A stretch of DNA of 64,000 nucleotides, from assembly GCA_024403615.1 (NCBI GenBank), contig JAKSRM010000007.1, positions 27,035 through 91,034 on the forward strand, given 5' to 3'. Origin of the DNA: Lachnospiraceae bacterium. GTDB lineage: Bacteria; Bacillota; Clostridia; Lachnospirales; Lachnospiraceae. The translations under genes and the position numbers were made by a program. The notes under the pieces are model-generated. The model was not told the DNA's origin, made no database searches, and saw only the letters and a program-made list of their open reading frames with translations. Every line of letters starts with the position of its first letter. Positions within the stretch are counted from its first letter, which is position 1. Below are positions 54,803 through 63,705 of the stretch, piece by piece.

Positions 54803-55418
54803 AGTACTCCCTTTCCAATCCAAGCATTCCGTTGGTTACTTTCGCCCAGCCTTTATAAAAGTCTGTAGCTGCATATTTCACTACATCTGCAGTAAAGGAG
54901 CTTACCCAGTTCAGAAGGTGGTTCTTTACATAGGCTTTCTGCTCTTCTTCTGGAGCTTCTGCAATCAGTTTTGCCATGAATTCCAACTCTGCTCCCAGAT
55001 GGTCTTCCGTTACTTTGAACATGTCTTCTCTTAATTTCAGACCCTTTGCTGCGTACAGTTTTTCCTCTTCTGCTGTGCTTTCGCCGTAGATTTGATGAGC
55101 CATGTTTTTATAAACGGACTCAAACGGGAACGCAGACTGACCAGACTGGTCTCCTGCAGAAAGGAAAGTTTTCGCATAATCTACTGCCAGCTCTTCGATG
55201 GTTGCTTCGTCGGAAAGCGTATTCTCTGCGAAATATTTTTTGATTAACTCATAGCCTTCTTTCAGGTCGAGCTCTGCAGAGCTTTTTCCTGTAATTTCCG
55301 GAAACTGCATTCCCTGAAAAGCTGCTAAAGTTTTCTCATCCACTTCAATCAGATAAAGCTTTCCCAGCAGGCGGTACATGCTGATTCTATTTTCATCGGT
55401 TTTTGATAAATTATTCAT
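54792..55418 (-). CDS. TorD/DmsD-like molybdoenzyme chaperone
   Basis: 208 aa, mostly helical, with the TorD family pattern in its second half (YAKTFLSAGDQSGQSAFPFESVYKN, FMAKLIAEAPEE, HLLNWVSSFTADV). These cytoplasmic chaperones help insert the molybdenum cofactor into their partner enzyme. ATG 55418 with AAGGAA upstream is preferred to a start 42 nt earlier. Its place between the ferredoxin and Asr-like genes ties it to the molybdoenzyme. Confidence 0.85.
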   Translation of the reverse strand: MNNLSKTDENRISMYRLLGKLYLIEVDEKTLAAFQGMQFPEITGKSSAELDLKEGYELIKKYFAENTLSDEATIEELAVDYAKTFLSAGDQSGQSAFPFESVYKNMAHQIYGESTAEEEKLYAAKGLKLREDMFKVTEDHLGAELEFMAKLIAEAPEEEQKAYVKNHLLNWVSSFTADVVKYAATDFYKGWAKVTNGMLGLEREYYGL

Positions 55419-55431
55419 ATCGGATTCCTTT

Positions 55432-56016
55432 TTATTTCTTGAATGGGTCAATCCATTCATCTTTTCTTAAGATAAATCTGCCGGATGGATTGGTTCCTGC
55501 GTCATTATTCAGGCTGTAAACATGTCCTTCATTTGCAGCAAGAAGTTTGGATACTTCGCTTTCCGGATCGTTTACATCGCCAAAGTAAATGGCGTTGCCT
55601 GGGCATAAGCTTACGCAAGCTGGTTTCTCGTCTTTTTCTCTTAAGTGGCTGCAGATAATGCATTTATCCATTACGCGCAGCTCTTTGTTGAAGTTTTCTG
55701 CGTCATAAGGACAAGCTTTCCTGCAGCTCTGGCAGCCGATGCAGGCTTCCTTGTCAATATATACAACGCCGTCTTCATCGCTCTTATAACATGCACCGGT
55801 TGGGCATACATTGACGCAAGCCGGATCTTCACACTGCTGGCACATTACTGGAATGTAGTACATGTGCTGGTCTGGATATTTTCCATAGGTGATGGTGTGA
55901 AGGACGCTGCGGCTTTTGCCCAGTCCGATATCATTTTCCATTTTACATGCAACCTGACAGCCGGCGCGGCAGCCGATACATCTGTCCAGGTCGATTACGA
56001 TTGCAAACTGTTTCAT
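55432..56016 (-). CDS. Four-cluster ferredoxin subunit (DmsB/PhsB-like)
   Basis: 194 aa. Four Cys groups for four [4Fe-4S] clusters are visible: CIGCRAGCQVAC, CQQCEDPACVNVC, CIGCQSCRKAC and CIICSHLREKDEKPACVSLC. It has no membrane anchor or signal and would carry electrons to the molybdoenzyme in the cytoplasm. ATG 56016 overlaps the molybdoenzyme stop (TAATG), so the pair is translationally coupled. Confidence 0.93.
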   Translation of the reverse strand: MKQFAIVIDLDRCIGCRAGCQVACKMENDIGLGKSRSVLHTITYGKYPDQHMYYIPVMCQQCEDPACVNVCPTGACYKSDEDGVVYIDKEACIGCQSCRKACPYDAENFNKELRVMDKCIICSHLREKDEKPACVSLCPGNAIYFGDVNDPESEVSKLLAANEGHVYSLNNDAGTNPSGRFILRKDEWIDPFKK

Positions 56017-58652
56017 TAGAATTTGCCTCCCGGCAGCCATTTTTTGAAATCCGCAGGTTCGGTCCAGATGCCTTCTGGAGCGGAGTCTGCGTTATATACT
56101 TTAACCTGATAAGCACGCAGGGTGTAAGTTCCCAGAATGTCGTTGTAAGGGCCTTCGCTCTTTGCAAGGACACTAACGTTGCTTTCTTTCCATCCATGGG
56201 TTTCCGTGTTCAGAGTCTCTGGGAACCAGAAACGTTCCATCCATACGGTATTCGGTCCGATGTTTTCGGTCGCTACCGCTTTGGCTCTGACTTTACCTCT
56301 CTTGGACTCAACCCATACCCATTTACCGGATTCAATTCCTAATTCTGCTGCCTTATCTGTATTAATCCAGATTTCCGGTACCGGGTACATTTCACGGAGT
56401 CTCGGAATGTTTCTAAGGGTGGAATGATGGAAGAACGGAACACGGCCGTTGGTCATGGTTAACGGATATTCTTTCGTCGTTTCTACATCATTTACCGGGC
56501 CTTCGAACGGTTCCATATAGTATGGAAGCGGATCATAATCCTTTGATGCAGGAGGCATTGGGAACGGCAGGTAAGGTTTGCCGGTTCTTGCCAACGTAAT
56601 CAGACGGTCGCAGTACAGCTCCAATTTCTTGGAAGGAGTGTTGAAGCCTTTTAATTTGCCGTCGTTTCCGGTCTGCATGTAGGTGTCATAGGTCTTCCAT
56701 TCATCTTTTGGCATAAACTCGTAGTAACCAGCCTTGGTGAATTCTTCCCAGTTCATGTTGATTGGTTTCAATACCGTATCAAACAGTTCGGTTTCATCTT
56801 CCCAATAAGGCAGGTCACTGCCCATATATTCGGCATCGAAAGCTTTCTGACAGCCTTCGTGGCCTAACTGCGCACACTTCTTCGCCATGTTGGACCATAC
56901 CACGGTTTCATCCTTGGTTTCCCAAACATGAGCGACTCTCTGACGAGCAACTAAGGTGTTGCAGATTTCAACGATTAAGTTAGTCTCCAGCCATTCGGTG
57001 ATTGGCAGAAGAACGTCTGCATAAGCAGAGAAGGAAGTTGGATACATGTACATATGGATAATGAAATCCAGTTCATGAATAGCCTTCTCCCATTTATTGC
57101 CATCGCCTAAAACAGCCATCTTGTTACCGGAACGGTCAATCCATACTCTTGGTTTATATGGCTTTCCGGTAAGAATTGCGTCAAGAACTGCTGCCGGCTG
57201 GCCAGCATGCCACATACCTAAGCCCTTATGCTCTACGCCACCTAAACGTTTTGGAAGCTGTTCTGGTGGAAGCTTGGTTGGAGCCATAGGAACCGGGTTG
57301 GTTGCGCCATGAAGAACGGCACTGGTTGGGAAGTTCTGGAGAGAAGTTCCCGGCTTTTCAATATTGCCTACCAGCATGTCAATCATGTCAGCTGCATGAG
57401 CTGCCTGGAAGGAGTTCGGAGTCTGGTCCGTAGCTACGCCTAAGCAGATAGCAGAAGGTTTTTCTGCCAGGTAAAGGTCTAACGCCTTTTTGATTCGTTC
57501 TGGCTCTAAGCAGCAGATTTCACCGGTACGTTCCAGAGTGAATTCTGCCACTCTTTCCTTCAGAATCTGGCCTGCGGTTTTATATAATTTTCCGTCGATT
57601 TCATATTCGCCGAAAATATCTACGTCCAGGCTGTCATCCCATGGATAGGACAGCTCCTGAATAGAGTTTGTCTTCTTATCAAATACCATGAATCCGTCTG
57701 GACCGGTCTTCTCATTGCCGTCTGCGTCTTTCGCACGGAGACAATACTTGGTATCTAAATCTACCAGGTAAGGCAGGTTGGTCCATTTCAGAACGAATTC
57801 TGCATCGTATTTTTTATTCTCGATAATATAGTTCATCCAGCACAGCATCAAAGCTACATCCGTACCAGGACGGATTGGAAGCCATACATCGGCTTTTGCT
57901 GCATCTGGAGTAAATCTCGGGTCGATAACAACGGTCTTTGTGCCTCTTGCTCTCAGCTCATTTACCATACGGCCACCGCTGGCAGTACAGGAGTTGGAAG
58001 GGTCTGTTCCCCAAAGAACCAGAGTCTTGGTTGGACAATTGTCTGCATCGTAAAGGTCTTTCGCTTTCGAATCGGCAATACTGGTATCCTGGCCGCCGTA
58101 AATCATGTTACAAGCAGAAACACGAGGCAGGTAGCACTGAGCGCATCCTGGCTCGAACCAGTTTGGAGTTCCGAAAATATTTGCGAAACGGCTGATGCTC
58201 CAGATTGCAGGGTTTCCTCCGCCACCGGTTGTGCAGAAAACGGTTTCTGCGCCATAGTCCTTGCGAACCTGCATCAGTTTGTTGCCGATCACATCCATAG
58301 CCTGATCCCAGCTGATACGGCGCCATTTACCGCTGCCGCGTTCGCCCACACGAATCAGAGGATATTTGTTACGGTTTGGATGATAGAGAGCTGCGATACC
58401 GGAAAGTCCCTTGGAACACAGTTTTCCCTGGCTCATCGGATCGTCTGGATTTCCTTCCAGCTTGATGACACGACCGTTCTTTACATGGGCCTTCACACCG
58501 CAGTTCGCAATACAAGCTCTGCAGCAGGTGGTGATGATCTGCTCTTCCCCATCTAAGTCTACTTCGTAAGGCTCACAAGCAGAAAAAGCGGTCCAATCGC
58601 CGATCGCATCCTGTAAATTTGTAATGTTGATTTTTTCAAAGATATTTTCCAT
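56016..58652 (-). CDS. Molybdopterin oxidoreductase, DMSO-reductase superfamily
   Basis: 878 aa. The N-terminal [4Fe-4S] motif is C44-x2-C47-x3-C51-x27-C79. A candidate Mo ligand is C169 or C172 (PGCAQC); the bis-MGD binding domains follow, with the C-terminal dinucleotide-binding domain (YPLTMTNGRVPFFHH, GWKESN, YTLRAYQVKVY). No Tat or Sec signal is present, so it is cytoplasmic. The C-terminus resembles the acetylene hydratase / pyrogallol transhydroxylase / catechol dehydroxylase clade, but the substrate cannot be named. ATG 58652 is preferred; GTG 58664 is possible. It is first in an operon with ferredoxin, chaperone and AsrA/B-like genes. Confidence 0.9.
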   Translation of the reverse strand: MENIFEKINITNLQDAIGDWTAFSACEPYEVDLDGEEQIITTCCRACIANCGVKAHVKNGRVIKLEGNPDDPMSQGKLCSKGLSGIAALYHPNRNKYPLIRVGERGSGKWRRISWDQAMDVIGNKLMQVRKDYGAETVFCTTGGGGNPAIWSISRFANIFGTPNWFEPGCAQCYLPRVSACNMIYGGQDTSIADSKAKDLYDADNCPTKTLVLWGTDPSNSCTASGGRMVNELRARGTKTVVIDPRFTPDAAKADVWLPIRPGTDVALMLCWMNYIIENKKYDAEFVLKWTNLPYLVDLDTKYCLRAKDADGNEKTGPDGFMVFDKKTNSIQELSYPWDDSLDVDIFGEYEIDGKLYKTAGQILKERVAEFTLERTGEICCLEPERIKKALDLYLAEKPSAICLGVATDQTPNSFQAAHAADMIDMLVGNIEKPGTSLQNFPTSAVLHGATNPVPMAPTKLPPEQLPKRLGGVEHKGLGMWHAGQPAAVLDAILTGKPYKPRVWIDRSGNKMAVLGDGNKWEKAIHELDFIIHMYMYPTSFSAYADVLLPITEWLETNLIVEICNTLVARQRVAHVWETKDETVVWSNMAKKCAQLGHEGCQKAFDAEYMGSDLPYWEDETELFDTVLKPINMNWEEFTKAGYYEFMPKDEWKTYDTYMQTGNDGKLKGFNTPSKKLELYCDRLITLARTGKPYLPFPMPPASKDYDPLPYYMEPFEGPVNDVETTKEYPLTMTNGRVPFFHHSTLRNIPRLREMYPVPEIWINTDKAAELGIESGKWVWVESKRGKVRAKAVATENIGPNTVWMERFWFPETLNTETHGWKESNVSVLAKSEGPYNDILGTYTLRAYQVKVYNADSAPEGIWTEPADFKKWLPGGKF

Positions 58653-58692
58653 ATTTTTTGTCACTTACTTGAAAATTTATTTTTGTTTACAC

Positions 58693-58728
58693 AAGGTATA
58701 ATGTACCTTATTTTCTTTCTTTATTCAA
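58693..58728 (-). promoter_or_regulatory. Promoter and palindrome of the molybdoenzyme operon
   Basis: Minus-strand TTGAAT (58728-58723), 17 bp, TACATT (58705-58700). A perfect AAGGTA-TAATG-TACCTT palindrome (58693-58709) covers the -10. A second palindrome TAGAAC-CCT-GTTCTA (58734-58748) lies just upstream and includes the stop codon of the acetyltransferase gene. Confidence 0.55.
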
Positions 58729-58745
58729 GGTTGTAGAACCCTGTT

Positions 58746-59303
58746 CTAGCTATTTCTTCGTGTTCTGATTGATTCCCAGGTTTCCTTGGTGATACTCAGC
58801 ACATGGACATCATGGAGCTCGTTTACCAAAGGCACGAAAACGTTCTTTTCCATATGGTCATAGGTCAGACCATAGCTTTCCAGCACATGTCCGGATTTAT
58901 TATTTCCGTCATAATACGCAGCCCAGACCTTGCTTAAGTTCAGGTCTTCGAAGCAATGACGTAAAACTTCTCTTCCGGCTTCCGAAATATAGCCCTTGTT
59001 CCAGAATTCTTTTCCAATCCAGGCGCCCATTTCCACTTCATCATCAGCGTCCGTTAAGTCCGTGTCTCCTTTGAATTTCAGGTTGAAACTTCCGATGGGC
59101 TTTCCCTCTTCTTTTAAGCAGACCGCAAAAGTTTCCGGAGACGACAGTTGGCTCCGGATGACCGCACGGCTCACTTCCACGTCAGCATGAGGCGGCCAAC
59201 CAGCAGTTGCGCCGATGGAAGGGTCTTTCGCATATTCAAATAAACTTTCTGCGTCCGTTTCTTTCCACGGACGCAGAACTAATCGCTCAGTATATAAAAT
59301 CAT
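58746..59303 (-). CDS. GNAT family acetyltransferase (RimJ/RimL-like)
   Basis: 185 aa. Acetyltransf_3 pattern TERLVLRPWKETDAESLFEYAKD at the N-terminus, EMGAWIGKEFWNKGYISEAG around the acetyl-CoA site and SGHVLESYGLTYD towards the end. It probably acetylates an amino group of a protein or small molecule; the target is unknown. The ATG lies 2 nt after the trxA stop, so it is the tail of the FGGY-araM-FTR-trxA transcript. Confidence 0.9.
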   Translation of the reverse strand: MILYTERLVLRPWKETDAESLFEYAKDPSIGATAGWPPHADVEVSRAVIRSQLSSPETFAVCLKEEGKPIGSFNLKFKGDTDLTDADDEVEMGAWIGKEFWNKGYISEAGREVLRHCFEDLNLSKVWAAYYDGNNKSGHVLESYGLTYDHMEKNVFVPLVNELHDVHVLSITKETWESIRTRRNS

Positions 59304-59305
59304 TT

Positions 59306-59617
59306 TTACTTCAGTAATTCTTCAATTTCGTTTTTTGGCCGTAAGCCAATGGATACGTTTGCAACCTGTCCGTTTTTGAAAAGGAAAACGGCTGGAATGC
59401 TCTGAATCTGATACTGGATAGCTAAGGCTTCCTGCTCATCTACGTTGACTTTACCTACTTTTATTTTTCCAGCATATTCCTCTGCGATTTCTGCAATGGT
59501 TGGAGCCAGCATTCTGCAAGGTCCACACCAGCTTGCCCAAAAATCTACCAATACCGGAATATCCGATTTTAATACTTCTTCTTCAAAATTTTCTTTTGTT
59601 AATACGATTTCTGACAT
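59306..59617 (-). CDS. trxA: Thioredoxin
   Basis: 103 aa. Active site WCGPC near residue 31 in the DFWASWCGPCRMLAP context, with the cis-Pro in IQSIPAVFLF and GLRPKNEIEELL at the end. ATG 59617 is supported by AAAGGAG; the longer frame to 59698 lies in the upstream spacer and gene. It is 16 nt downstream of the FTR-like gene, its probable reductase partner. Confidence 0.96.
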   Translation of the reverse strand: MSEIVLTKENFEEEVLKSDIPVLVDFWASWCGPCRMLAPTIAEIAEEYAGKIKVGKVNVDEQEALAIQYQIQSIPAVFLFKNGQVANVSIGLRPKNEIEELLK

Positions 59618-59633
59618 TTTTAGTCTCCTTTCT

Positions 59634-59837
59634 TTAGTCTTCTTTTGATTTGTAATACAGCATGCAGTGACAGAATCCTTCAAAATCCGGGTCCGCAATC
59701 TGGTCGCGGAATTCCTGACACATGCATTTGTTTTCCGGAGTTCTGGCTAAACGGCATGGACAATATCCATCCTTTGCTGCCAGCCCTTCCTTTATCATTT
59801 TTACAACTTCCTCATCGGGATTTAATGTTATTTTCAT
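59634..59837 (-). CDS. Ferredoxin-thioredoxin reductase catalytic-subunit-like protein
   Basis: 67 aa with the paired-Cys pattern CPC (residues 26-28), CMC (38-40) and CHC near 56-58, plus another Cys. This matches FTR beta, where a [4Fe-4S] cluster and a disulfide reduce thioredoxin with ferredoxin electrons. It is shorter than the plant/cyanobacterial protein (about 115 aa) and no FTR variable subunit is nearby. AAGGAG lies 6 nt before the ATG. It sits directly upstream of trxA. Confidence 0.85.
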   Translation of the reverse strand: MKITLNPDEEVVKMIKEGLAAKDGYCPCRLARTPENKCMCQEFRDQIADPDFEGFCHCMLYYKSKED

Positions 59838-59846
59838 TCATTCTCC

Positions 59847-61091
59847 TTAAAATTCTATCATTCTGCGGATGCGCATGAGAGTCAGGCGGTTCCGTACCAT
59901 CGGAGAATAGTTGATTAAAATTTCTTTCTTGTCTTCCGATACGCCGATAGACTCTAAAGTTCTCTTCGCATCCATCTGTTCTAATTTTGCAAATATTTCT
60001 TCTGGGTCTGGGATCTCTTTTACCAAAGCGCAAATTTGCTGCCAGTTTTCCTCCAGCATCTCTTTGGTAACCTTCGCCAGACAATCTTCTTTGTTTTCTT
60101 CTACGATGGCATCTTTTAAAGCTGCTCCATAGTATTGTTCAATGGTTTCTTCTGGCATTGGAGCATAGTCCTTAAAAGTAATCGTTTCCATCGCTGCCAG
60201 TTTCTTATATTCTTCTGCTGCCACCAGGGTTCCTACGCCGGTCTTCTCTCCATGAAGGGCTGGGAACTGAACGTCCAAAGAGGTAGCGCCCATCTCAATC
60301 ATATGAGACATATGATGCTCTGCACCGGAAGCCGGACGGGAATTGCCCATCATCTGCATGGCGATTCCGCTCATTACTAAGGCGTAAGTTACATCAGCGA
60401 AAGCCTCCGGATCGCCAGACACGATTTTATCCACGCCCTTCGCAACGGTATCCACCGCTTTCCACATCAGGTCATAAATCCGTTCACAGAAATATTCTCC
60501 TGTCAAAGTTCTGGCAATCTGCCAATCAGCAAGTGCAATATATTTTGCAAAAATATCGCCAACGCCGCTCTTAATCAATTCCTCCGGAGCCTTGCTGATA
60601 ATACTGATGTCCGCAATGACCAGTGTTGGTGGAACTGCCGGCCATGTTTTCTTATATCCATACCAAGTCATCGCTGCTACGTTGCTGCAGAAGCCGTCTA
60701 CGCTGGCTCCCGTAGCGCAGGCTACGAACTGGATGCCTTTTTCATGAGCACAGAATCTGGCAATATCACAGATGGTTCCACTGCCAACGGCCAGAATAAT
60801 TTCTACATCCTCTTCCATTTTCGCAAGAACTTCCGCCGTGGATTTTTCATCGGCGTGAAGGCCTTCCGGATTTAGAATAATTACCTGGTCTGCTGCCGGA
60901 TGGCGGTCTGCCGTTGCTGCGAACGTATGCTCATCATACAGAGCCATTCGCTTTCCGCTGATTCCGTATTGGTCCAGGTATTTCTCAATGTTCAACAGGC
61001 AGTCTGGTTCAATCACCGCTGCCTTGGTAATAATGTCGTGACTTTTTCCGCAGGAGCATTCTCCCGCATACTCGTTAAAATTAATATTCAT
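59847..61091 (-). CDS. AraM/EgsA-like polyol-phosphate dehydrogenase
   Basis: 414 aa, iron-containing-ADH/glycerol-1-phosphate-dehydrogenase superfamily. NAD motif LAVGSGTICDIARF near residue 100, metal region GVGDIFAKYIALADW, ligands in PASGAEHHMSH and LHGEKTGVG. AraM and EgsA make sn-glycerol-1-phosphate from DHAP; in Bacillus the gene lies with arabinose genes. Here it directly follows an FGGY kinase, so a pentose or polyol link is likely. Substrate not proven. Confidence 0.88.
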   Translation of the reverse strand: MNINFNEYAGECSCGKSHDIITKAAVIEPDCLLNIEKYLDQYGISGKRMALYDEHTFAATADRHPAADQVIILNPEGLHADEKSTAEVLAKMEEDVEIILAVGSGTICDIARFCAHEKGIQFVACATGASVDGFCSNVAAMTWYGYKKTWPAVPPTLVIADISIISKAPEELIKSGVGDIFAKYIALADWQIARTLTGEYFCERIYDLMWKAVDTVAKGVDKIVSGDPEAFADVTYALVMSGIAMQMMGNSRPASGAEHHMSHMIEMGATSLDVQFPALHGEKTGVGTLVAAEEYKKLAAMETITFKDYAPMPEETIEQYYGAALKDAIVEENKEDCLAKVTKEMLEENWQQICALVKEIPDPEEIFAKLEQMDAKRTLESIGVSEDKKEILINYSPMVRNRLTLMRIRRMIEF

Positions 61092-61146
61092 GGTTTCTCT
61101 TTTCTATTTTTTACGAGACGCCGCTTCGTCTCTTTTTCTTGTCTTA

Positions 61147-62715
61147 TTAAAACTTCTCCACTGCCAACCGTTCTACATCGTAAGCTTTCAGGAAAGATTT
61201 CAGGAAAGTATTAAAGCCGTCGATATCGGACTGCTCTGCCATAACGGTGGTGGAAGGAGCATCGGCAAATACTTTGTTGTCTAAGTAATCTTCTAAGCTT
61301 TCGCCCTCCTCTTTCCAAAGCATGTACGCGCATAACAACGCCATTCCGTAAGGGCCTCCTTCGCCAGCGGTCTGCATAACCGTTACCGGAGAGCCGATGG
61401 CTGCGGAAAGCAGTCTTTGACCAACCACTGGGGTAGTAAAGAAGCCGCCGTGACCATTGATTCGGTCGATGCGAACTTTCTCCTCATTTACCAAAATATC
61501 CAGTCCAGACTTCAAAGTAGAAAGAGCGGAAAGCAGATGCATGCGCATGAAGTTGGCCAGGTTAAATACGCTGTTCGGACGACGAACGAAGAGCGGTCTT
61601 CCTTCTTCCATGTTCATGATTGCTTCGCCAGAGAAATAATTGTAGCTTAACAAGCCGCCACAATCCGGGTCTCCTTCTAAGGCTTTATTAAACAGCATGG
61701 TATATAATTCGCCCTTATTCTGTGGAGCGCCGATGGATTCTGCAAATTCGGCAAGCAGGTTCACCCATGCATTAATGTCGGAAGTACAGTTGCTGCAATG
61801 TACCATGGCTACCGGACATCCAGCAGGAGTGGTTACCATGCCAACTTCCATGTGAACACCTAACGGGCGGTCCGTAACAATCATAGCGAAGACCGAAGTT
61901 CCTGCAGATACGTTACCGGTTCCCGGACGGACTGCGTTGGTGGCTACCATACCGGTTCCTGCATCGCCTTCACAAGGAGCGATTGGAATTCCTGCCTGTA
62001 AGGTTCCTTCTGGGTCCAACAGCAACGCGCCTTCTTCCGTTAAGTATCCAGCATTTTCACCAGCTGGGACATGGTCTGGAAGCAGGTCTTTTAAGGTCCA
62101 TGGAAACTGATAATCTGCAATCAATTCATTAAAATCAGCAATCATCTTTTCATCATAATCGCCGGTAGCATTATCAATCGGGAACACACCAGAGGCTTCG
62201 CCGATTCCCATCAAGTTCTTGCCGGTCATGCGGAAATGGATATAACCTGCAAGAGTGGATATATGGGCAATGTCCGGCACATGGGCTTCTTTGTTCAGAA
62301 TGGCCTGATACAAATGGGCAATGCACCAGCGTTGCGGAATATTAAAGTTAAAAAGCTTGGAAAGAGTTTCTGCAGCTTCAGAGGTCTGTGTATTTCGCCA
62401 AGTACGGAATTCTGTCAGCTGATTCCAGTCTTTATCGAAAGGCAGGTAGCCATGCATCATTGCCGAAACGCCGATGGCTCCGGTCTCTGTCAGCTCTAAG
62501 CCGAATTTTTCTTTTACATCTTTCTTTAAAGCGCCGTAGCAGTCCTGAAGTCCCGTTACGATGTCTTCCGGCGTATAAGTCCAAACGCCGTCAATCAGAC
62601 GGTTCTCCCATTCATGACTTCCAAAAGCGATAGGCAGGTGGTTTTTATCCAGCATCACAGCCTTGATTCTTGTTGATCCAAATTCAATTCCGATTACGGT
62701 TTCTTTTAAATTCAT
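61147..62715 (-). CDS. FGGY family carbohydrate kinase
   Basis: 522 aa. Phosphate-1 motif GIEFGSTRIKAVML at the start, GVSAMMHGYLPFD near residue 85 (catalytic region), GNVSAGTSVFAM (phosphate-2) and GEGGPYGMALLCAYM towards the C-terminus. Length and motifs fit ribulokinase/xylulokinase-like members; the substrate is not settled. AAAGGAG precedes the ATG. It is first in the operon with the AraM-like dehydrogenase, 55 nt apart. Confidence 0.9.
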   Translation of the reverse strand: MNLKETVIGIEFGSTRIKAVMLDKNHLPIAFGSHEWENRLIDGVWTYTPEDIVTGLQDCYGALKKDVKEKFGLELTETGAIGVSAMMHGYLPFDKDWNQLTEFRTWRNTQTSEAAETLSKLFNFNIPQRWCIAHLYQAILNKEAHVPDIAHISTLAGYIHFRMTGKNLMGIGEASGVFPIDNATGDYDEKMIADFNELIADYQFPWTLKDLLPDHVPAGENAGYLTEEGALLLDPEGTLQAGIPIAPCEGDAGTGMVATNAVRPGTGNVSAGTSVFAMIVTDRPLGVHMEVGMVTTPAGCPVAMVHCSNCTSDINAWVNLLAEFAESIGAPQNKGELYTMLFNKALEGDPDCGGLLSYNYFSGEAIMNMEEGRPLFVRRPNSVFNLANFMRMHLLSALSTLKSGLDILVNEEKVRIDRINGHGGFFTTPVVGQRLLSAAIGSPVTVMQTAGEGGPYGMALLCAYMLWKEEGESLEDYLDNKVFADAPSTTVMAEQSDIDGFNTFLKSFLKAYDVERLAVEKF

Positions 62716-62811
62716 AGCCGCTCCTTTGCTCTTTCGATTTCACCTAGAGTATATGCCTTTTTTGTGTACTTTTGGGGAATTTTTTGCTTTTCTAAAGAAA
62801 CATTTTTTCAG

Positions 62812-62841
62812 TTGTTTTGCCAGACGAATTTATCGTATAAT
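62812..62841 (+). promoter_or_regulatory. Promoter of lipoprotein gene
   Basis: TTGTTT (62812-62817), 18-bp spacer, TATAAT (62836-62841), about 48 nt before the start codon. Confidence 0.6.
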
Positions 62842-62889
62842 TAAAAAGTTAAAACTGATGATAATTCATATTCAATATAGGAGGACCTA

Positions 62890-63570
62890 ATGAAAAAGAA
62901 AAAACTTTTTACAACACTTGCTGTCGGCCTGATTCTTGTAATGGCCCTTAGCTTATGTGCCTGCGGTGGCAAAGAAGACCCTGTAGACCCTGCTTCTACT
63001 CCAGAAACCACAAAGGCAGTAGAGACCACAACTCCAGCAGAAACCACAGCTCCGGAAACAGATCCTGCGCCTGTTCTTCCAACAGAGGCGGAAATGGGCC
63101 GCGCTACCAAGGAACTGATTACCGCTATTAACGATCTGAACGCACTTTCCTCTGGCGCTATTGATATCGATGACGATGTTATTTATACCAGTCCAGAAGG
63201 TTATGTTTATAATCTCGTTACGGATCCACAGTTCCAGAACTTTGGCGATATCAGCAAATTCCTGGATGATTATTTCACTCTTGACTTCGCAGTTGAGAAT
63301 TATCCATGGTTAGCTACTCCTGGCCAGGAAGAAGGCATTCAGCAGTTCTTATACATCCAAGAGGATTCTGTTCCTACCGGCTTATATATGGTTCAGGCTG
63401 GAAAAGGCTTTACCGTATTTGATCCAAACGCAGACCTTACATTTGAAGATGTAACCGAAGGTTCTTTCACCGCAGTCTTTGATTTTGACAACTTCGGCAT
63501 GACCGATACCGCTCGGATGGACATTGTAAAAGACAACGGTCTGTGGAAAATCGACAATATCGATAAATAA
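62890..63570 (+). CDS. Lipoprotein of unknown function
   Basis: 226 aa. A lipoprotein signal has a lipobox near LCAC (Cys about residue 20), then a Thr/Pro/Glu-rich spacer (about 25-58, repeats of ETT and APET) and a small globular domain (about 60-226) with segments RATKELITAINDLNALSSGAID, FLDDYFTLDFAVENYPW and FTAVFDFDNFGMTDTARMD. GGAGG precedes ATG 62890. It would be displayed on the outer face of the membrane. I do not recognise the domain. Confidence 0.85.
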   Translation: MKKKKLFTTLAVGLILVMALSLCACGGKEDPVDPASTPETTKAVETTTPAETTAPETDPAPVLPTEAEMGRATKELITAINDLNALSSGAIDIDDDVIYTSPEGYVYNLVTDPQFQNFGDISKFLDDYFTLDFAVENYPWLATPGQEEGIQQFLYIQEDSVPTGLYMVQAGKGFTVFDPNADLTFEDVTEGSFTAVFDFDNFGMTDTARMDIVKDNGLWKIDNIDK

Positions 63571-63636
63571 AAAATTTTAGAACGAAAGCCGGAATCAGAG
63601 TTCGGCTCCACAAGTAACTATTTTGACAAAAGAAAG

Positions 63637-63667
63637 CCCGCCGAAAAGGATGTTCCTCTTCGGCGGG
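63637..63667. terminator. Bidirectional terminator
   Basis: CCCGCCGAA-AGGA pairs with TCCT-TTCGGCGGG. On the minus strand CTTTCTTTTGT follows; on the plus strand TAATTTATTT. It serves the convergent lipoprotein and leader-peptide genes. Confidence 0.8.
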
Positions 63668-63705
63668 TAATTTATTTAATTATTTAATTAAATTCAAACG
63701 ATGCC

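Noticed and set aside
55645..56019. 124-codon frame opposite the ferredoxin subunit gene
   Set aside because: It arises from the regular Cys codon pattern of the real gene on the other strand.
56016..58652. Selenocysteine or Tat-exported molybdoenzyme
   Set aside because: No in-frame TGA and no twin-arginine signal are seen; Cys occupies the likely metal-ligand site.
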